The notes under the pieces: generated by a model
Told to the model about the DNA's origin: nothing
Databases searched by the model: none
The model's input: only the letters and a program-made list of their open reading frames with translations
Origin: Kitasatospora humi
Lineage (GTDB): Bacteria; Actinomycetota; Actinomycetes; Streptomycetales; Streptomycetaceae
Direction of reading: 5' to 3'
Length of the DNA stretch: 64,000 nucleotides
Assembly (NCBI RefSeq): GCF_020907985.1
Contig: NZ_JAJJPA010000015.1
Location: 62,001-126,000 of the forward strand
Translations under genes and position numbers: made by a program
In this document: positions 15,940-25,845 of the stretch, piece after piece
Numbering within the stretch: the first letter of the stretch is position 1
Layout: the number at the start of each line of letters is the position of its first letter

Positions 15940-17754
15940 TTACAGACCGAGCTCGACCTCGAACTCGCCCGCCTCCAGGATCTCCTTGACGGCCACCAGG
16001 TAGCGGGCGGCGTCGGCGCCGTCCACCAGGCGGTGGTCGTAGGAGAGGGCCAGGTAGGTCATGTCGCGGATGCCGATGGCGGTGCCGCCGTCGGCCTCGA
16101 TGACGACCGGGCGCTTCACGGTGGCGCCGATGCCCAGGATGGCGGCCTGGTTCGGCGGCACGATCACGGTGTCGAAGAGGGCGCCGCGCGAGCCGGTGTT
16201 GCTGATGGTGAAGGTGGCGCCGGACAGCTCGTCCGGGGTGATCTTGCTCTCGCGCACCTTGCCGGCCAGCTCGGCGGTCTTCTTGGAGATGCCGGCGATG
16301 TTGAGGTCGCCCGCGCCCTTGATGACCGGGGTCATCAGGCCCTTCTCCGAGTCCACCGCGATACCGATGTTCTCGGTGTCGAAGTAGGTGATGGTGCCCT
16401 CGGCCTCGTTGATCCGGGCGTTGACCACCGGGTGGCTCTTCAGCGCCTGGGCGGCGGCCTTGACGAAGAACGGCATCGGCGACAGCTTCACGCCCTCGCG
16501 GGCCAGGAACGAGTCCTTGGCCTTGCCGCGCAGCGACATGATCTTGGTGACGTCCACCTCGACCACGCTGGTCAGCTGGGCCTGCTCGTGCAGCGCCTTC
16601 ATCATGTTGTCGCCGATGACCTTGCGCATCCGGCTCATCTTGACCGTCTGACCGCGCAGCGGGGACGGCGCGGCGGCGGCCTTCGGCGCGGCGGCAGCGG
16701 CCGGAGCGGTGGCCGGCACGGCGGCAGCGGCGGCCTTCGCGGCCTCGGCGGCGGCCAGCACGTCCTGCTTGCGGATCCGGCCACCGACGCCGGAACCGGT
16801 GATCGCGGAGAGCGCGATGCCCTGCTCGGCGGCGAGCTTGCGGACCAGCGGCGTGACGTAGGCGTCACCCGAGTCGGCGACCGGTGCGGCCGGTGCGGCC
16901 GGTGCGGCAACCGGAGCCGGGGCCGCCGGGGCCGCAGCCGCGGGAGCCGCAGGGGCGGCCGGGGCCGGAGCCGGGGCGGCGGGGGCCGGGGCAACGGCGG
17001 GGGCCGGAGCCGGAGCCGGAGCAGCCGGGGCGGCGGGGGCCGGAGCAGCGGCGGGAGCCGGAGCCGGAGCCGGAGCGGCGGCCGGGGCCGGAGCGGCCGG
17101 GGCAGCCGGAGCGGCCGGAGCCGCACCCGCCGCGCCGATCAGCGCGAGCTGGGCGCCGACCTCGGCGGTCTCGTCCTCGCCGACCAGGATCTTCACCAGG
17201 GTGCCGGCGACCGGCGACGGGATCTCGGTGTCGACCTTGTCCGTCGAGACCTCGAGCAGCGGCTCGTCGACCTCGACGGTCTCACCCTCGGCCTTCAGCC
17301 AGCGGGTGACGGTGCCCTCGGTGACCGACTCGCCCAGCGCGGGCAGCAGCACCGGGGTGGCGTCGCCGGCGGGGGCGGCCGGGGCGGCGGCCGGGGCCGG
17401 GGCGGCAGCCGGAGCGGCCGGAGCCTCGGCGACCGGAGCCGCGGGGGCGGCCGGGGCGGCGGCGGGAGCCGGAGCAGCCTCGGCGGCGGGGGCCGGGGCG
17501 GCGGCCGGGGCACCGGAGCCGTCCTCGATGATCGCCAGCTCGGCGCCGACCTCGACGGTCTCGTCCTCGGCGACCTTGATCGAGGCCAGGATGCCGGAAG
17601 CCGGCGCGGGGATCTCGGTGTCGACCTTGTCGGTCGACACCTCGAGCAGCGGCTCGTCGGCCTCCACTCGCTCACCCTCGGCCTTCAGCCAGCGGGTGAC
17701 AGTACCTTCGGACACACTCTCGCCCAGCGCGGGCAGCGTTACTGAGACCGCCAT
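15940..17754 (-). CDS. sucB: Dihydrolipoamide acyltransferase, E2 of 2-oxoacid dehydrogenase complex
   Basis: Core E2 subunit carrying the swinging lipoyl arms. The 604-residue protein has two lipoyl domains (1-80 and 133-205). Both show LEVSTDKVDTEIP, with lipoylatable Lys43 and Lys173. Each is followed by a long Ala/Pro linker (about 82-130 and 207-293). A peripheral-subunit-binding domain (about 297-335, TPLVRKLAAEQGI...GRIRKQDVL) precedes the acyltransferase core with His574 and Asp578 in YDHRLVDG. Annotated widely as SucB, but in actinobacteria this E2 may serve mainly pyruvate dehydrogenase (DlaT), so the acyl group is not certain. The ATG at 17754 starts the first lipoyl domain. It lies 81 bases after lpdA, a likely operon. 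Confidence 0.95.
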   Translation of the reverse strand: MAVSVTLPALGESVSEGTVTRWLKAEGERVEADEPLLEVSTDKVDTEIPAPASGILASIKVAEDETVEVGAELAIIEDGSGAPAAAPAPAAEAAPAPAAAPAAPAAPVAEAPAAPAAAPAPAAAPAAPAGDATPVLLPALGESVTEGTVTRWLKAEGETVEVDEPLLEVSTDKVDTEIPSPVAGTLVKILVGEDETAEVGAQLALIGAAGAAPAAPAAPAAPAPAAAPAPAPAPAAAPAPAAPAAPAPAPAPAVAPAPAAPAPAPAAPAAPAAAAPAAPAPVAAPAAPAAPVADSGDAYVTPLVRKLAAEQGIALSAITGSGVGGRIRKQDVLAAAEAAKAAAAAVPATAPAAAAAPKAAAAPSPLRGQTVKMSRMRKVIGDNMMKALHEQAQLTSVVEVDVTKIMSLRGKAKDSFLAREGVKLSPMPFFVKAAAQALKSHPVVNARINEAEGTITYFDTENIGIAVDSEKGLMTPVIKGAGDLNIAGISKKTAELAGKVRESKITPDELSGATFTISNTGSRGALFDTVIVPPNQAAILGIGATVKRPVVIEADGGTAIGIRDMTYLALSYDHRLVDGADAARYLVAVKEILEAGEFEVELGL

Positions 17755-17835
17755 GGTTTCAGCGACTCCTATCAAGTCTTGCGTTCAGGGAAGTCCGTGT
17801 GGACGGACCGGACAAGTGGTGCGGGCGAGAGCTGC

Positions 17836-19224
17836 TCAGTCGTGCGCGTGCAGCGGCTTGCCGGCCAGCGCCAGGTGCGCCTCGCCGAGCGCCTCCGACT
17901 GGGTCGGGTGCGCGTGGATCAGCTGCGCGACCTCGGCGGGCAGCGCCTCCCAGTTGTAGATGAGCTGGGCCTCGCCGACCTGCTCACCCATCCGGGCGCC
18001 GACCATGTGGACGCCGACCACGGCGCCGTCCTTCACCTGGACCAGCTTGATCTCACCGGCGGTCTTGAGGATCTTGCTCTTGCCGTTGCCGGCCAGGTTG
18101 TACTTGACGGTGACGACCTTCTCCTTGCCGTACAGCTCGACCGCCTTGGCCTCGCTGATGCCCACGGAGGCGACCTCCGGGTTGGAGTAGGTCACCCGCG
18201 GCACACCGTCGTAGTCGATCGGCACGGCCTTGAGGCCGGCCAGCCGCTCGGCGACCAGGATGCCCTCGGCGAAGCCGACGTGGGCCAGCTGCAGGGTCGG
18301 CACCAGGTCGCCGACGGCCGAGATGGTGGGCACGTTGGTGCGCATGTACTCGTCGACCAGGACGTAGCCGCGGTCCATCGCGACCCCGACCTCCTCGTAG
18401 CCCAGGCCCTGCGAGACCGGGCCGCGGCCGATCGCGACCAGCAGCAGGTCGGCGTCGATCTGCTTGCCGTTCTCCGTCGAGACCCGCACGCCGGCCTCGG
18501 TGTACTCGACGCCCGAGAAGCGGGCCTTGAGCTCGAACTTGATGCCCCGCTTGCGGAATGCGCGCTCCAGCAGCTTGGAGGAGTTCTCGTCCTCCAGCGG
18601 AACCAGGTGCGGCAGGGCCTCGACGATGGTGACGTCGACGCCGAAGGACTTCCAGACGGAGGCGAACTCGACACCGATCACACCGCCGCCGAGGATGACG
18701 GCCGACTTCGGGATCCGGTCGAGCTTGAGGGCGTGGTCGGAGGAGATGATCCGGTCGCCGTCGATGGTCAGGCCGGGCAGCGACTTCGGCACCGAGCCGG
18801 TCGCCAGCACGATGTGGCGGCCCTCGACCCGCTGGCCGTTGACATCCACCGAGGTGGCCGAGGAGAGCCGGCCCTCGCCCTGGATGAAGGTGACCTTGCG
18901 CGAGGCGACCAGGCCCTGCAGCCCCTTGTACAGGCCGCCGACCACGTCGTCCTTGTACTTGTGGACGCCGTTGATGTCGATGCCCTGGAAGGTCGCCAGC
19001 ACACCGAAGTCGGCGGCTTCCCTGGTCTCGTCCGCGATCTCGGCCGCGTGCAGCAGCGCCTTGGTCGGGATGCAGCCGCGGTGCAGGCAGGTGCCGCCCA
19101 GCTCGCCCTTCTCGATCAGGGCGACGCTCAGCCCGAGCTGGGCGGCGCGGAGCGCCGCGGCGTAGCCGCCGCTTCCGCCTCCGAGGATGACTACGTCGAA
19201 AACGGTGCTGGCGTCGTTCGCCAC
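17836..19224 (-). CDS. lpdA: Dihydrolipoyl dehydrogenase (E3)
   Basis: Reoxidises dihydrolipoamide on E2 with NAD+. It is a 462-residue flavoprotein. The FAD motif GGGSGGYAAALRAAQLG is near the N-terminus. The redox disulfide is Cys46-Cys51 in GGTCLHRGCIPTKALL. An NAD Rossmann motif (ILGGGVIGVEFASVW) lies mid-protein, and a C-terminal HAHPTQSEALGEA supplies the catalytic His-Glu pair. The GTG start at 19224 has GGAGG 7 bases upstream. It precedes the E2 gene on the same strand. No E1 gene is nearby. A 15-bp palindrome at 19492-19506 lies in the upstream region. Confidence 0.97.
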   Translation of the reverse strand: MANDASTVFDVVILGGGSGGYAAALRAAQLGLSVALIEKGELGGTCLHRGCIPTKALLHAAEIADETREAADFGVLATFQGIDINGVHKYKDDVVGGLYKGLQGLVASRKVTFIQGEGRLSSATSVDVNGQRVEGRHIVLATGSVPKSLPGLTIDGDRIISSDHALKLDRIPKSAVILGGGVIGVEFASVWKSFGVDVTIVEALPHLVPLEDENSSKLLERAFRKRGIKFELKARFSGVEYTEAGVRVSTENGKQIDADLLLVAIGRGPVSQGLGYEEVGVAMDRGYVLVDEYMRTNVPTISAVGDLVPTLQLAHVGFAEGILVAERLAGLKAVPIDYDGVPRVTYSNPEVASVGISEAKAVELYGKEKVVTVKYNLAGNGKSKILKTAGEIKLVQVKDGAVVGVHMVGARMGEQVGEAQLIYNWEALPAEVAQLIHAHPTQSEALGEAHLALAGKPLHAHD

Positions 19225-19491
19225 GTCACGTCCTCCATGCAATGGGTGTGGATCGTCCGGGCCGGTGCTGGTTCCGCCAGTACTGGTCGGAGGCCCTTGT
19301 GAGGCGCCCAGTCGTGCCGGAAATACATCTTCGCACTTGTTCACCGCGCCTGATGTCCGGGTCCGCGCCCCGGGGGGTCGGACGGCCGGGGCAGGACCCT
19401 GCCAGGACCCGGAATGACCCCTGTCTGCGCAGGTCAAGCCGGTGATCAGGCGGCTCCGGCGGGCCGCCGCGCCGAATCCGGCACGGCCCTA

Positions 19492-19506
19492 TTCCACTGT
19501 GTGGAA
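19492..19506. promoter_or_regulatory. Palindromic candidate operator upstream of lpdA
   Basis: TTCCAC-TGT-GTGGAA is a perfect 6-bp inverted repeat in the 400-base region between pepA and lpdA (19225-19627), which holds no gene. Half-sites TTCCA/TGGAA resemble those of IclR-type regulators. The regulator and function are unknown. Confidence 0.35.
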
Positions 19507-19581
19507 CAAAGTTTCGCCGGAGGCGAACAGAGAGATGAACGTGGCCTGCCGGGCTACCAATCGGTAACCCGCGGGAAAGCC

Positions 19582-19614
19582 AAAGGGCCCGGTGCGAGAA
19601 GCACCGGGCCCTTT
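19582..19614 (-). terminator. Terminator after pepA
   Basis: Perfect 14-bp stem (AAAGGGCCCGGTGC and complement), loop GAGAA, 13 bases beyond the pepA stop. The minus-strand transcript ends the stem in UUU. Confidence 0.9.
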
Positions 19615-19627
19615 CGGAGGAGCGGGG

Positions 19628-21118
<1,491 letters not shown>

Positions 21119-21265
21119 GTATTTGCGTCCTGTTCTTTCGCGGTCCACGGCCGGATTGCGGCATGGCTACAGCCCAAGCATGCTCCGTCGTGGCGGCGCA
21201 GGGCTACGGTGCGCATGGTAGTCCGCAGGTTGGGATGCCGTGCCCCTCGGGTTGCAGACGGTTCT

Positions 21266-22003
21266 TCAGGGGCCGAGCGCGACCGCGGCCAGCGCGGCAG
21301 TGCCGGCCGTCTCCACCAGTGCCCCCAGCACGTCGCCGGTGATCCCGCCGAACCGCCGCACGCAGCGGCGCAGCAGCGCGACGGCCGCCAGCTGGCCGAG
21401 GACCAGGGCCAGTGCGTACCGAGGGTGACGGCCGATCAGTGCCACCGCCGTCGCGGCGAGGACGGTCACCGCGACCGCCGCCCGGGTCGGCACGGTCGCG
21501 GCCACCATGGCGCCCAGGCCGCCCGGTCGGGCGGCCGGCACCCGCTCGCGGCATCCCCAGGCCAGCGCACACCGCCCGGCCGCGCCGGCGGTCAGGGCGG
21601 CCAGCAGGCCGCGCTCCGCCGAATGCCCGAACTGCTCGGCCAGCAGGGCCATCTGTCCGACCATCAGCAGGACGAGGGAGAGCACGCCGAACGGGCCGAT
21701 GTCGGACTGCTTCATGATCCGCAGAGCGTCCTCGGCGGGCTTGCCGCTGCCGAGGCCGTCGGCCACGTCGGCCAGTCCGTCCAGGTGCAGCCCGCGGGTC
21801 AGCACGGCCGGTACCGCCACCGCGGCGACCGCGCCGAGCAGCGGCCCGGCGCGCCAGCCGAGCAGAGCGCCGACGGCCCCGGCCAGCGCCCCGACCAGCA
21901 GGCCGACCAGCGGCGCGGCCAGCATGGCCCGGCCGCCGGCCGCGCGGTCCCAGCGCTCGACCCGGACCGGAAGGACCGTCAGGGTGCCGAAGGCGAAGCG
22001 CAA
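21266..22003 (-). CDS. cobS: Adenosylcobinamide-GDP ribazoletransferase (cobalamin synthase)
   Basis: Joins adenosylcobinamide-GDP and alpha-ribazole in the membrane. The protein is a very hydrophobic multi-pass membrane protein. It carries the family metal/substrate motif HLDGLADVADGLGSG, then KPAEDALRIMKQSDIGPFG and AGAAGRCALAWG. The coordinates use the TTG at 22003, giving 245 residues, but this codon encodes the leucine before the conserved RFAFGTLTVLP. The frame is open further upstream to a CTG at 22048 that overlaps the cobT stop as CTGA. The true start may be that CTG (260 residues). Last gene of cobU-cobT-cobS. Confidence 0.93.
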   Translation of the reverse strand: MRFAFGTLTVLPVRVERWDRAAGGRAMLAAPLVGLLVGALAGAVGALLGWRAGPLLGAVAAVAVPAVLTRGLHLDGLADVADGLGSGKPAEDALRIMKQSDIGPFGVLSLVLLMVGQMALLAEQFGHSAERGLLAALTAGAAGRCALAWGCRERVPAARPGGLGAMVAATVPTRAAVAVTVLAATAVALIGRHPRYALALVLGQLAAVALLRRCVRRFGGITGDVLGALVETAGTAALAAVALGP

Positions 22004-22044
22004 GCCGGGCAGCCGCAGCCCGGGCAGCCGTTCGTCCGGCGTGC

Positions 22045-23160
22045 TCAGAGCTTGCCCAGCAGCTCGGCGGCGGTCGGCAGCGGGCGCGGCCGGCGGGGTG
22101 CGGACGGCAGCGCCGGCTCGAACAGCTCCTCCGCCAGGGTGTCGGAGGCGGCCTGCAGCAGCGGCAGCGCCAGGGTCGCGCCGACGCCCTCGCCCATCCG
22201 GATGTCCTGCTCGTGCAGCGGGGTGAGGGTGAGCCGGTCGTAGGCCTTGGCGAGGGCCGGTTCACCGGTGAGCACGGCGGCCCGCCACCACTCCGGCGCC
22301 CGGAACGCCACCCGCTGGGCGATCAGCGCGCAGGCGGCCGACACCACGCCGTCCAGCACCACCGGCAGCCGGCGCACCGCGGCCTGCAGCAGGAACCCGG
22401 TGATCGCCGCGAAGTCGGCGCCCCCGGTGGCCGCCAGCAGTGCCAGCTGGTCGCCGAGCACCGGGCGGGCGCGGCGCAGCGAGTCGCGGATCGCGGCGCA
22501 CTTGACCATCCAGATCCGGTCGTCGATGCCGGAGCCGCGGCCGCAGACCGCCGCCGCGTCGGTGCCGCAGAGCGCGCCGACCAGCACCGCCGCGACCGTG
22601 GTGGAGCCCACCCCGAGGTCGCCGAGCAGCACCAGGTCGGTGCCGAGCTCGGCCTCCTCGTCGGCCAGCGCGGTGCCGACCGCGAAGGCCGCGGTGGCCT
22701 CCTCGCGGGTGATCGCGTCCATCCGGTCGATCCGGCCGGAGCCGCGGCGCACCCGGTGCGCGGTGACGTCCTCGGGGAACTCCTCCACCGGGGCGTCCAC
22801 CGCCACGTCGACCACCCGCACCCCGGCGCCGTAGCGGCGGGCCAGCCGGGCCACCGGGGCGGTGCCGTCCAGCACCGCGTGCACCCGGCCGGCGGTGCCG
22901 CCGGCCGGGGACAGCCGGGAGACGCCCAGCTCGGCGATGCCGTGGTCACCGGCGAAGAGCAGCACCTTGGGCGCGCTGACCGGTCGCACGGGGGAGGCGC
23001 CCTGGACCGAGGCGAGCCAGTTGCCCAGCTCCTCCAGGCGTCCCAGCCCGCCGTGCGGCTGCTCCAGCTCCTGCCGGCGCTGCTCGGCGGCCCGGCGGGA
23101 GGCGTCGTCCGGCCGCTCGACCCGGGCGGCGAACATGTCGAGATCCACGGTGGTGTCCAT
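22045..23160 (-). CDS. cobT: Nicotinate-nucleotide-dimethylbenzimidazole phosphoribosyltransferase
   Basis: Makes alpha-ribazole phosphate, the lower-ligand nucleotide of cobalamin. The 371-residue protein shows the characteristic PHGGLGRLEELGNWLASVQG start, then LLFAGDHGIAELGVS, LLGDLGVGSTTVA (a phosphate-binding loop), GRGSGIDD, and a C-terminal MGEGVGATLALPLL with the catalytic glutamate region. The ATG at 23160 follows AAGG. It begins 11 bases after the cobU stop, and its own TGA overlaps a possible CTG start of cobS, so the three genes form one tight operon. Confidence 0.95.
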   Translation of the reverse strand: MDTTVDLDMFAARVERPDDASRRAAEQRRQELEQPHGGLGRLEELGNWLASVQGASPVRPVSAPKVLLFAGDHGIAELGVSRLSPAGGTAGRVHAVLDGTAPVARLARRYGAGVRVVDVAVDAPVEEFPEDVTAHRVRRGSGRIDRMDAITREEATAAFAVGTALADEEAELGTDLVLLGDLGVGSTTVAAVLVGALCGTDAAAVCGRGSGIDDRIWMVKCAAIRDSLRRARPVLGDQLALLAATGGADFAAITGFLLQAAVRRLPVVLDGVVSAACALIAQRVAFRAPEWWRAAVLTGEPALAKAYDRLTLTPLHEQDIRMGEGVGATLALPLLQAASDTLAEELFEPALPSAPRRPRPLPTAAELLGKL

Positions 23161-23171
23161 CGCGGGGAACC

Positions 23172-23768
23172 TTACCAATCAGCCCCGGGAGTGGGGTCGC
23201 CAGTGGCGGGCCGGATCTTCCGGACGTCCTTCACCGTCATCACCTGGCCGGCCACCACCAGCAGCACCTGGTCGGCGGCCTCGGCGACGGCCATGTTGAG
23301 CCGCCCCAGCGCGTCCCGGAACCGCCGGCCGGACGCGGTGGCGGGCACCACGCCCAGTCCCACCTCGTTGCTGACCAGCACCACCCGGCGGGAGGTCAAC
23401 CGGACGGCGTCCGCCAGCTCGGTGCACCGCTCGGTCACCGAGGCCTCGGCGAACCGGGCCCAGTCGCCGTCGTCCCAGGCCCCGGCCCGGTCCATCACAT
23501 GGGTCAGCCACAGGCCCAGGCAGTCGATCAGCACCGGGGCAGGGTCGGATCCGTCGGCCAGCACCACGTCCAGGTCACAGGTCTCCGCGGTGCGCCAGCC
23601 GGCCGGCCGGCGCTCCCGGTGCAGCGCGACCCTGGCCGCCCAGTCGGCGTCGCCCGCACGGCTGCCGCCGGTGGCCACGTAGAGGACGTCCGGGTGCTCG
23701 GCCAGCAGCTGTTCGGCCCGGGTCGACTTGCCGGACCGGGCCCCGCCGAGGATCAGGGTGCGTGTCAT
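23172..23768 (-). CDS. cobU: Adenosylcobinamide kinase / adenosylcobinamide-phosphate guanylyltransferase
   Basis: Bifunctional enzyme that phosphorylates and then GMP-activates adenosylcobinamide. The 198-residue protein starts MTRTLILGGARSGKSTRAE, a P-loop (GGARSGKS, residues 8-15). Later it has LYVATG, a HRERRP motif containing the guanylylated histidine, LIDCLGLWL, and VVLVSNEVGLGVVP. The ATG at 23768 has GGAG just upstream and places the P-loop at the usual position. First gene of the cobU-cobT-cobS operon. No cobalamin riboswitch was recognised in the short upstream space. Confidence 0.95.
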   Translation of the reverse strand: MTRTLILGGARSGKSTRAEQLLAEHPDVLYVATGGSRAGDADWAARVALHRERRPAGWRTAETCDLDVVLADGSDPAPVLIDCLGLWLTHVMDRAGAWDDGDWARFAEASVTERCTELADAVRLTSRRVVLVSNEVGLGVVPATASGRRFRDALGRLNMAVAEAADQVLLVVAGQVMTVKDVRKIRPATGDPTPGADW

Positions 23769-23866
23769 ACGCTCCATCCTGGCCCACCGGGGTTGACCGG
23801 TGGCAGGGCGGGCAGTCTGCCTGTCTGGAGTTCGCACGACTGAGACGACAGAGACGGAGTGGACCC

Positions 23867-24070
23867 ATGGCGTGGACCTGGCAGTACCTGGGAGCGGACG
23901 GCGCGCAGCTGAGCCCGGCGACCGGCGCGGGCGAGGAGTTCTCCAGCCAGGGCGACGCGGAGAGCTGGATCGGCGAGGAGTGGAAGGGCCTCAAGGCGGA
24001 CGGCGTCGACAGGGTGGTGCTGCTGGACGACGGCGCGCAGGTCTACGAGATGAGCCTGCAGGAGGGCTGA
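23867..24070 (+). CDS. Small conserved hypothetical protein (67 residues)
   Basis: A short acidic protein, MAWTWQYLGADGAQLSP at the start, with several tryptophans, SQGDAESWIGEEWKGL in the middle and DRVVLLDDGAQVYEMSL at the end. The compact beta-alpha-beta pattern looks like a small soluble domain seen in streptomycetes. I do not know its function. GGAG lies 8 bases before the ATG, and codon third positions are mostly G/C, supporting expression. It stands between divergent cobU and the convergent methyltransferase. Confidence 0.75.
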   Translation: MAWTWQYLGADGAQLSPATGAGEEFSSQGDAESWIGEEWKGLKADGVDRVVLLDDGAQVYEMSLQEG

Positions 24071-24090
24071 CGGGTCCGCCGGGGCGGGCC

Positions 24091-25020
24091 CTACTTGGTG
24101 CCCACCAGGTGCAGCAGCGCGGCGACCTGGCGGTACGGGTCCTCGCGCCCGGCCCGCTCCTCGGCGTCCAGCAGGCGGCCGAGCTGGCGGCCGTCCACCG
24201 GGGCGGCGTGGTCCGGCGTCGCGTCGGTGAAGACCCGCACGCCGTACCAGTGCCGCAACGGCACCGACACTTCGCGCAGGGTGGTGGCCAGGTCGGCGAG
24301 CCGGTCGGCGCGGGCGGTCAGGCCGAGCCGGTTGGTGTAGTGGTCGGAGTCGAAGGCCTGCAGCGCGGCCCGCCAGTCGCCGGTGAGGCCGGCCCGCATG
24401 GCCAGCGCGTCACGGTTGCGGGCGAGCAGCGAGAGCAGGCCGCCGGGCGCGATCATCCGGGCCAGCGAGGCGATCAGCGGGCCCGGGTCGGGCAGGTACA
24501 TCAGCACCCCGTGGCAGAGCACCACGTCGAAGCTGCCCGGGTCGAACCAGCGCCCGCAGTGGTGGCCGTCCCCGCTGAGCAGCCGGACCCGCTCGCGCAC
24601 CTCGGGCGGCTCGGCGGCGAGCACCGCCTGGGCGGCGCCCAGGGTGACCGGGTCGGAGTCCAGGCCGGTGACCCAGTGGCCGGCCCGGGCCAGCCGGACC
24701 GCCTGGGTGCCCTGGCCGCAGCCGACGTCCAGCACCCGCAGCGGCGCCTCCACCACCCGCATGCCGAAGTGCTGCAGCAGCTGTTCGGCCAGCTGGCGGC
24801 CCACCATCTCCTGGCGGACCAGGTTGTGCAGTCCGCCCTGCCGCTCCAGCCAGGCTCCGGCGCCGCCGGCGAACGAGCCGCTGCGGGCCGGCAGGCCGTG
24901 CTGCTGGCCGCCGTGGTCGCGCTCGTGGCCACCGCCGGTCTGGCCGGGCAGCGCGTACAGGCCGGGCCCGGTGCCCGGAGCGGCGGGGGCCCAGTCGTAC
25001 GGCAGCGGCTGCGTGGTCAG
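24091..25020 (-). CDS. Class I SAM-dependent methyltransferase
   Basis: The core is a Rossmann methyltransferase: LRVLDVGCGQGTQAVRLARA (motif I), TGLDSDPVTLGAA, FDVVLCHGVLMYLPDP (motif IV) and IAPGGLLSLLARN. The substrate is unknown. The first conventional start is the ATG at 24807, but the frame continues upstream without a stop. Its codons have almost only G/C in third position and encode PLPYDWAPAAP...GLYALPGQ and WLERQGGLHNLVRQEM. I therefore extend the gene to the CTG at 25020, which overlaps the TGA of the upstream DUF3043 gene (CTGA), for 309 residues. The domain is certain; the start is inferred. Confidence 0.82.
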   Translation of the reverse strand: MTTQPLPYDWAPAAPGTGPGLYALPGQTGGGHERDHGGQQHGLPARSGSFAGGAGAWLERQGGLHNLVRQEMVGRQLAEQLLQHFGMRVVEAPLRVLDVGCGQGTQAVRLARAGHWVTGLDSDPVTLGAAQAVLAAEPPEVRERVRLLSGDGHHCGRWFDPGSFDVVLCHGVLMYLPDPGPLIASLARMIAPGGLLSLLARNRDALAMRAGLTGDWRAALQAFDSDHYTNRLGLTARADRLADLATTLREVSVPLRHWYGVRVFTDATPDHAAPVDGRQLGRLLDAEERAGREDPYRQVAALLHLVGTK

Positions 25021-25616
25021 GGGTGCTCGCCCCGCTTCACCTGCGGCTTGGGCAGCCGGAGCCGGCGCAGCTGCAGGTTGCGCATCAGGCCGTACATCAC
25101 GGCGCCGCGGGTGTCGGCCTCCGGGAACCGGTTGGTCAGCGACCGGCGCAGGCCGAGGCCCAGGCGCACGAAGTCGACGATCACCAGGATCAGGAAGATC
25201 AGGAAGAGCAGCGTGGAGAGCAGCTGCAGGGCCGGCACCCGGACGATGCTGAGGATCAGGATCAGCACGGCGAACGGCAGGAAGAACTCGGCCACCGACC
25301 AGCGGGAGTCCATGTAGTCGCGGGCGAACCTGCGCACCGGGCCCTTGTCACGGGCCGGCAGGGCGCGCTCGTCGCCGTTGATCAGGGCCTCGCGCTGCTT
25401 CTCGCGCTCGGCCCGCAGCCGCTCCCGGGACTGCCGGGCCGCCTCCTTGCTGTCCTTGGGCACGCTCACCCGGGTGCGGCGGCTGGCCTCGGCCTCGCTG
25501 CGCTTGGGGGTGGGGCGGCCCTTCTTCGCCTGCGGGTCGCGAGGCTGGGGCGCGGCGTCCTGCTCGGCCAGCGCGGTGGCGGAGGAGGCGGCTTCATCTG
25601 AACGGCGTCGGAACAC
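25017..25616 (-). CDS. DUF3043 membrane protein
   Basis: A 199-residue actinobacterial protein. The highly charged N-terminal half starts VFRRRSDEAA and contains KKGRPTPKRSEAEASRRTRV and REREAL-like helices. It is followed by two adjacent membrane segments (FFLPFAVLILILSIVRVPAL and LLSTLLFLIFLILVIVDFVR) and a basic C-terminal tail. This is the DUF3043 pattern; function is unknown. The GTG at 25616 matches the usual family start although its ribosome site is weak. Its last codon overlaps the methyltransferase gene. It is divergent from pspA. Confidence 0.88.
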   Translation of the reverse strand: MFRRRSDEAASSATALAEQDAAPQPRDPQAKKGRPTPKRSEAEASRRTRVSVPKDSKEAARQSRERLRAEREKQREALINGDERALPARDKGPVRRFARDYMDSRWSVAEFFLPFAVLILILSIVRVPALQLLSTLLFLIFLILVIVDFVRLGLGLRRSLTNRFPEADTRGAVMYGLMRNLQLRRLRLPKPQVKRGEHP

Positions 25617-25845
25617 GATGACAAGGGTACGGGGTGACCGTCCCGTACGGCGGCCCCCGTCCCGCGCGGGACGTGAGTAGGGGATGCAGATCCACCCAGG
25701 GGAGGAGGCCGGGACGGGCCCGGTCGTAGCAGTCTTGTTGCAACCGGGTGTACTGCGGTGATCGCCCCGCTGCACCTACACTCGCAGTAGATAATTCGGT
25801 ACGAGAGAGCAATCCGCAGCCCGGAGAAGGGGGCACCCGAGGCCC

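Noticed and set aside
16880..17120. Repetitive GCC/GGA-rich tract as a tandem repeat element
   Set aside because: It is the coding sequence of the Ala/Pro linker of the E2 protein; in-frame codon repetition explains it.
23769..23866. Cobalamin riboswitch before cobU
   Set aside because: Only about 100 bases separate cobU from the divergent small gene and no B12-box-like sequence (GCCACTG) was found.
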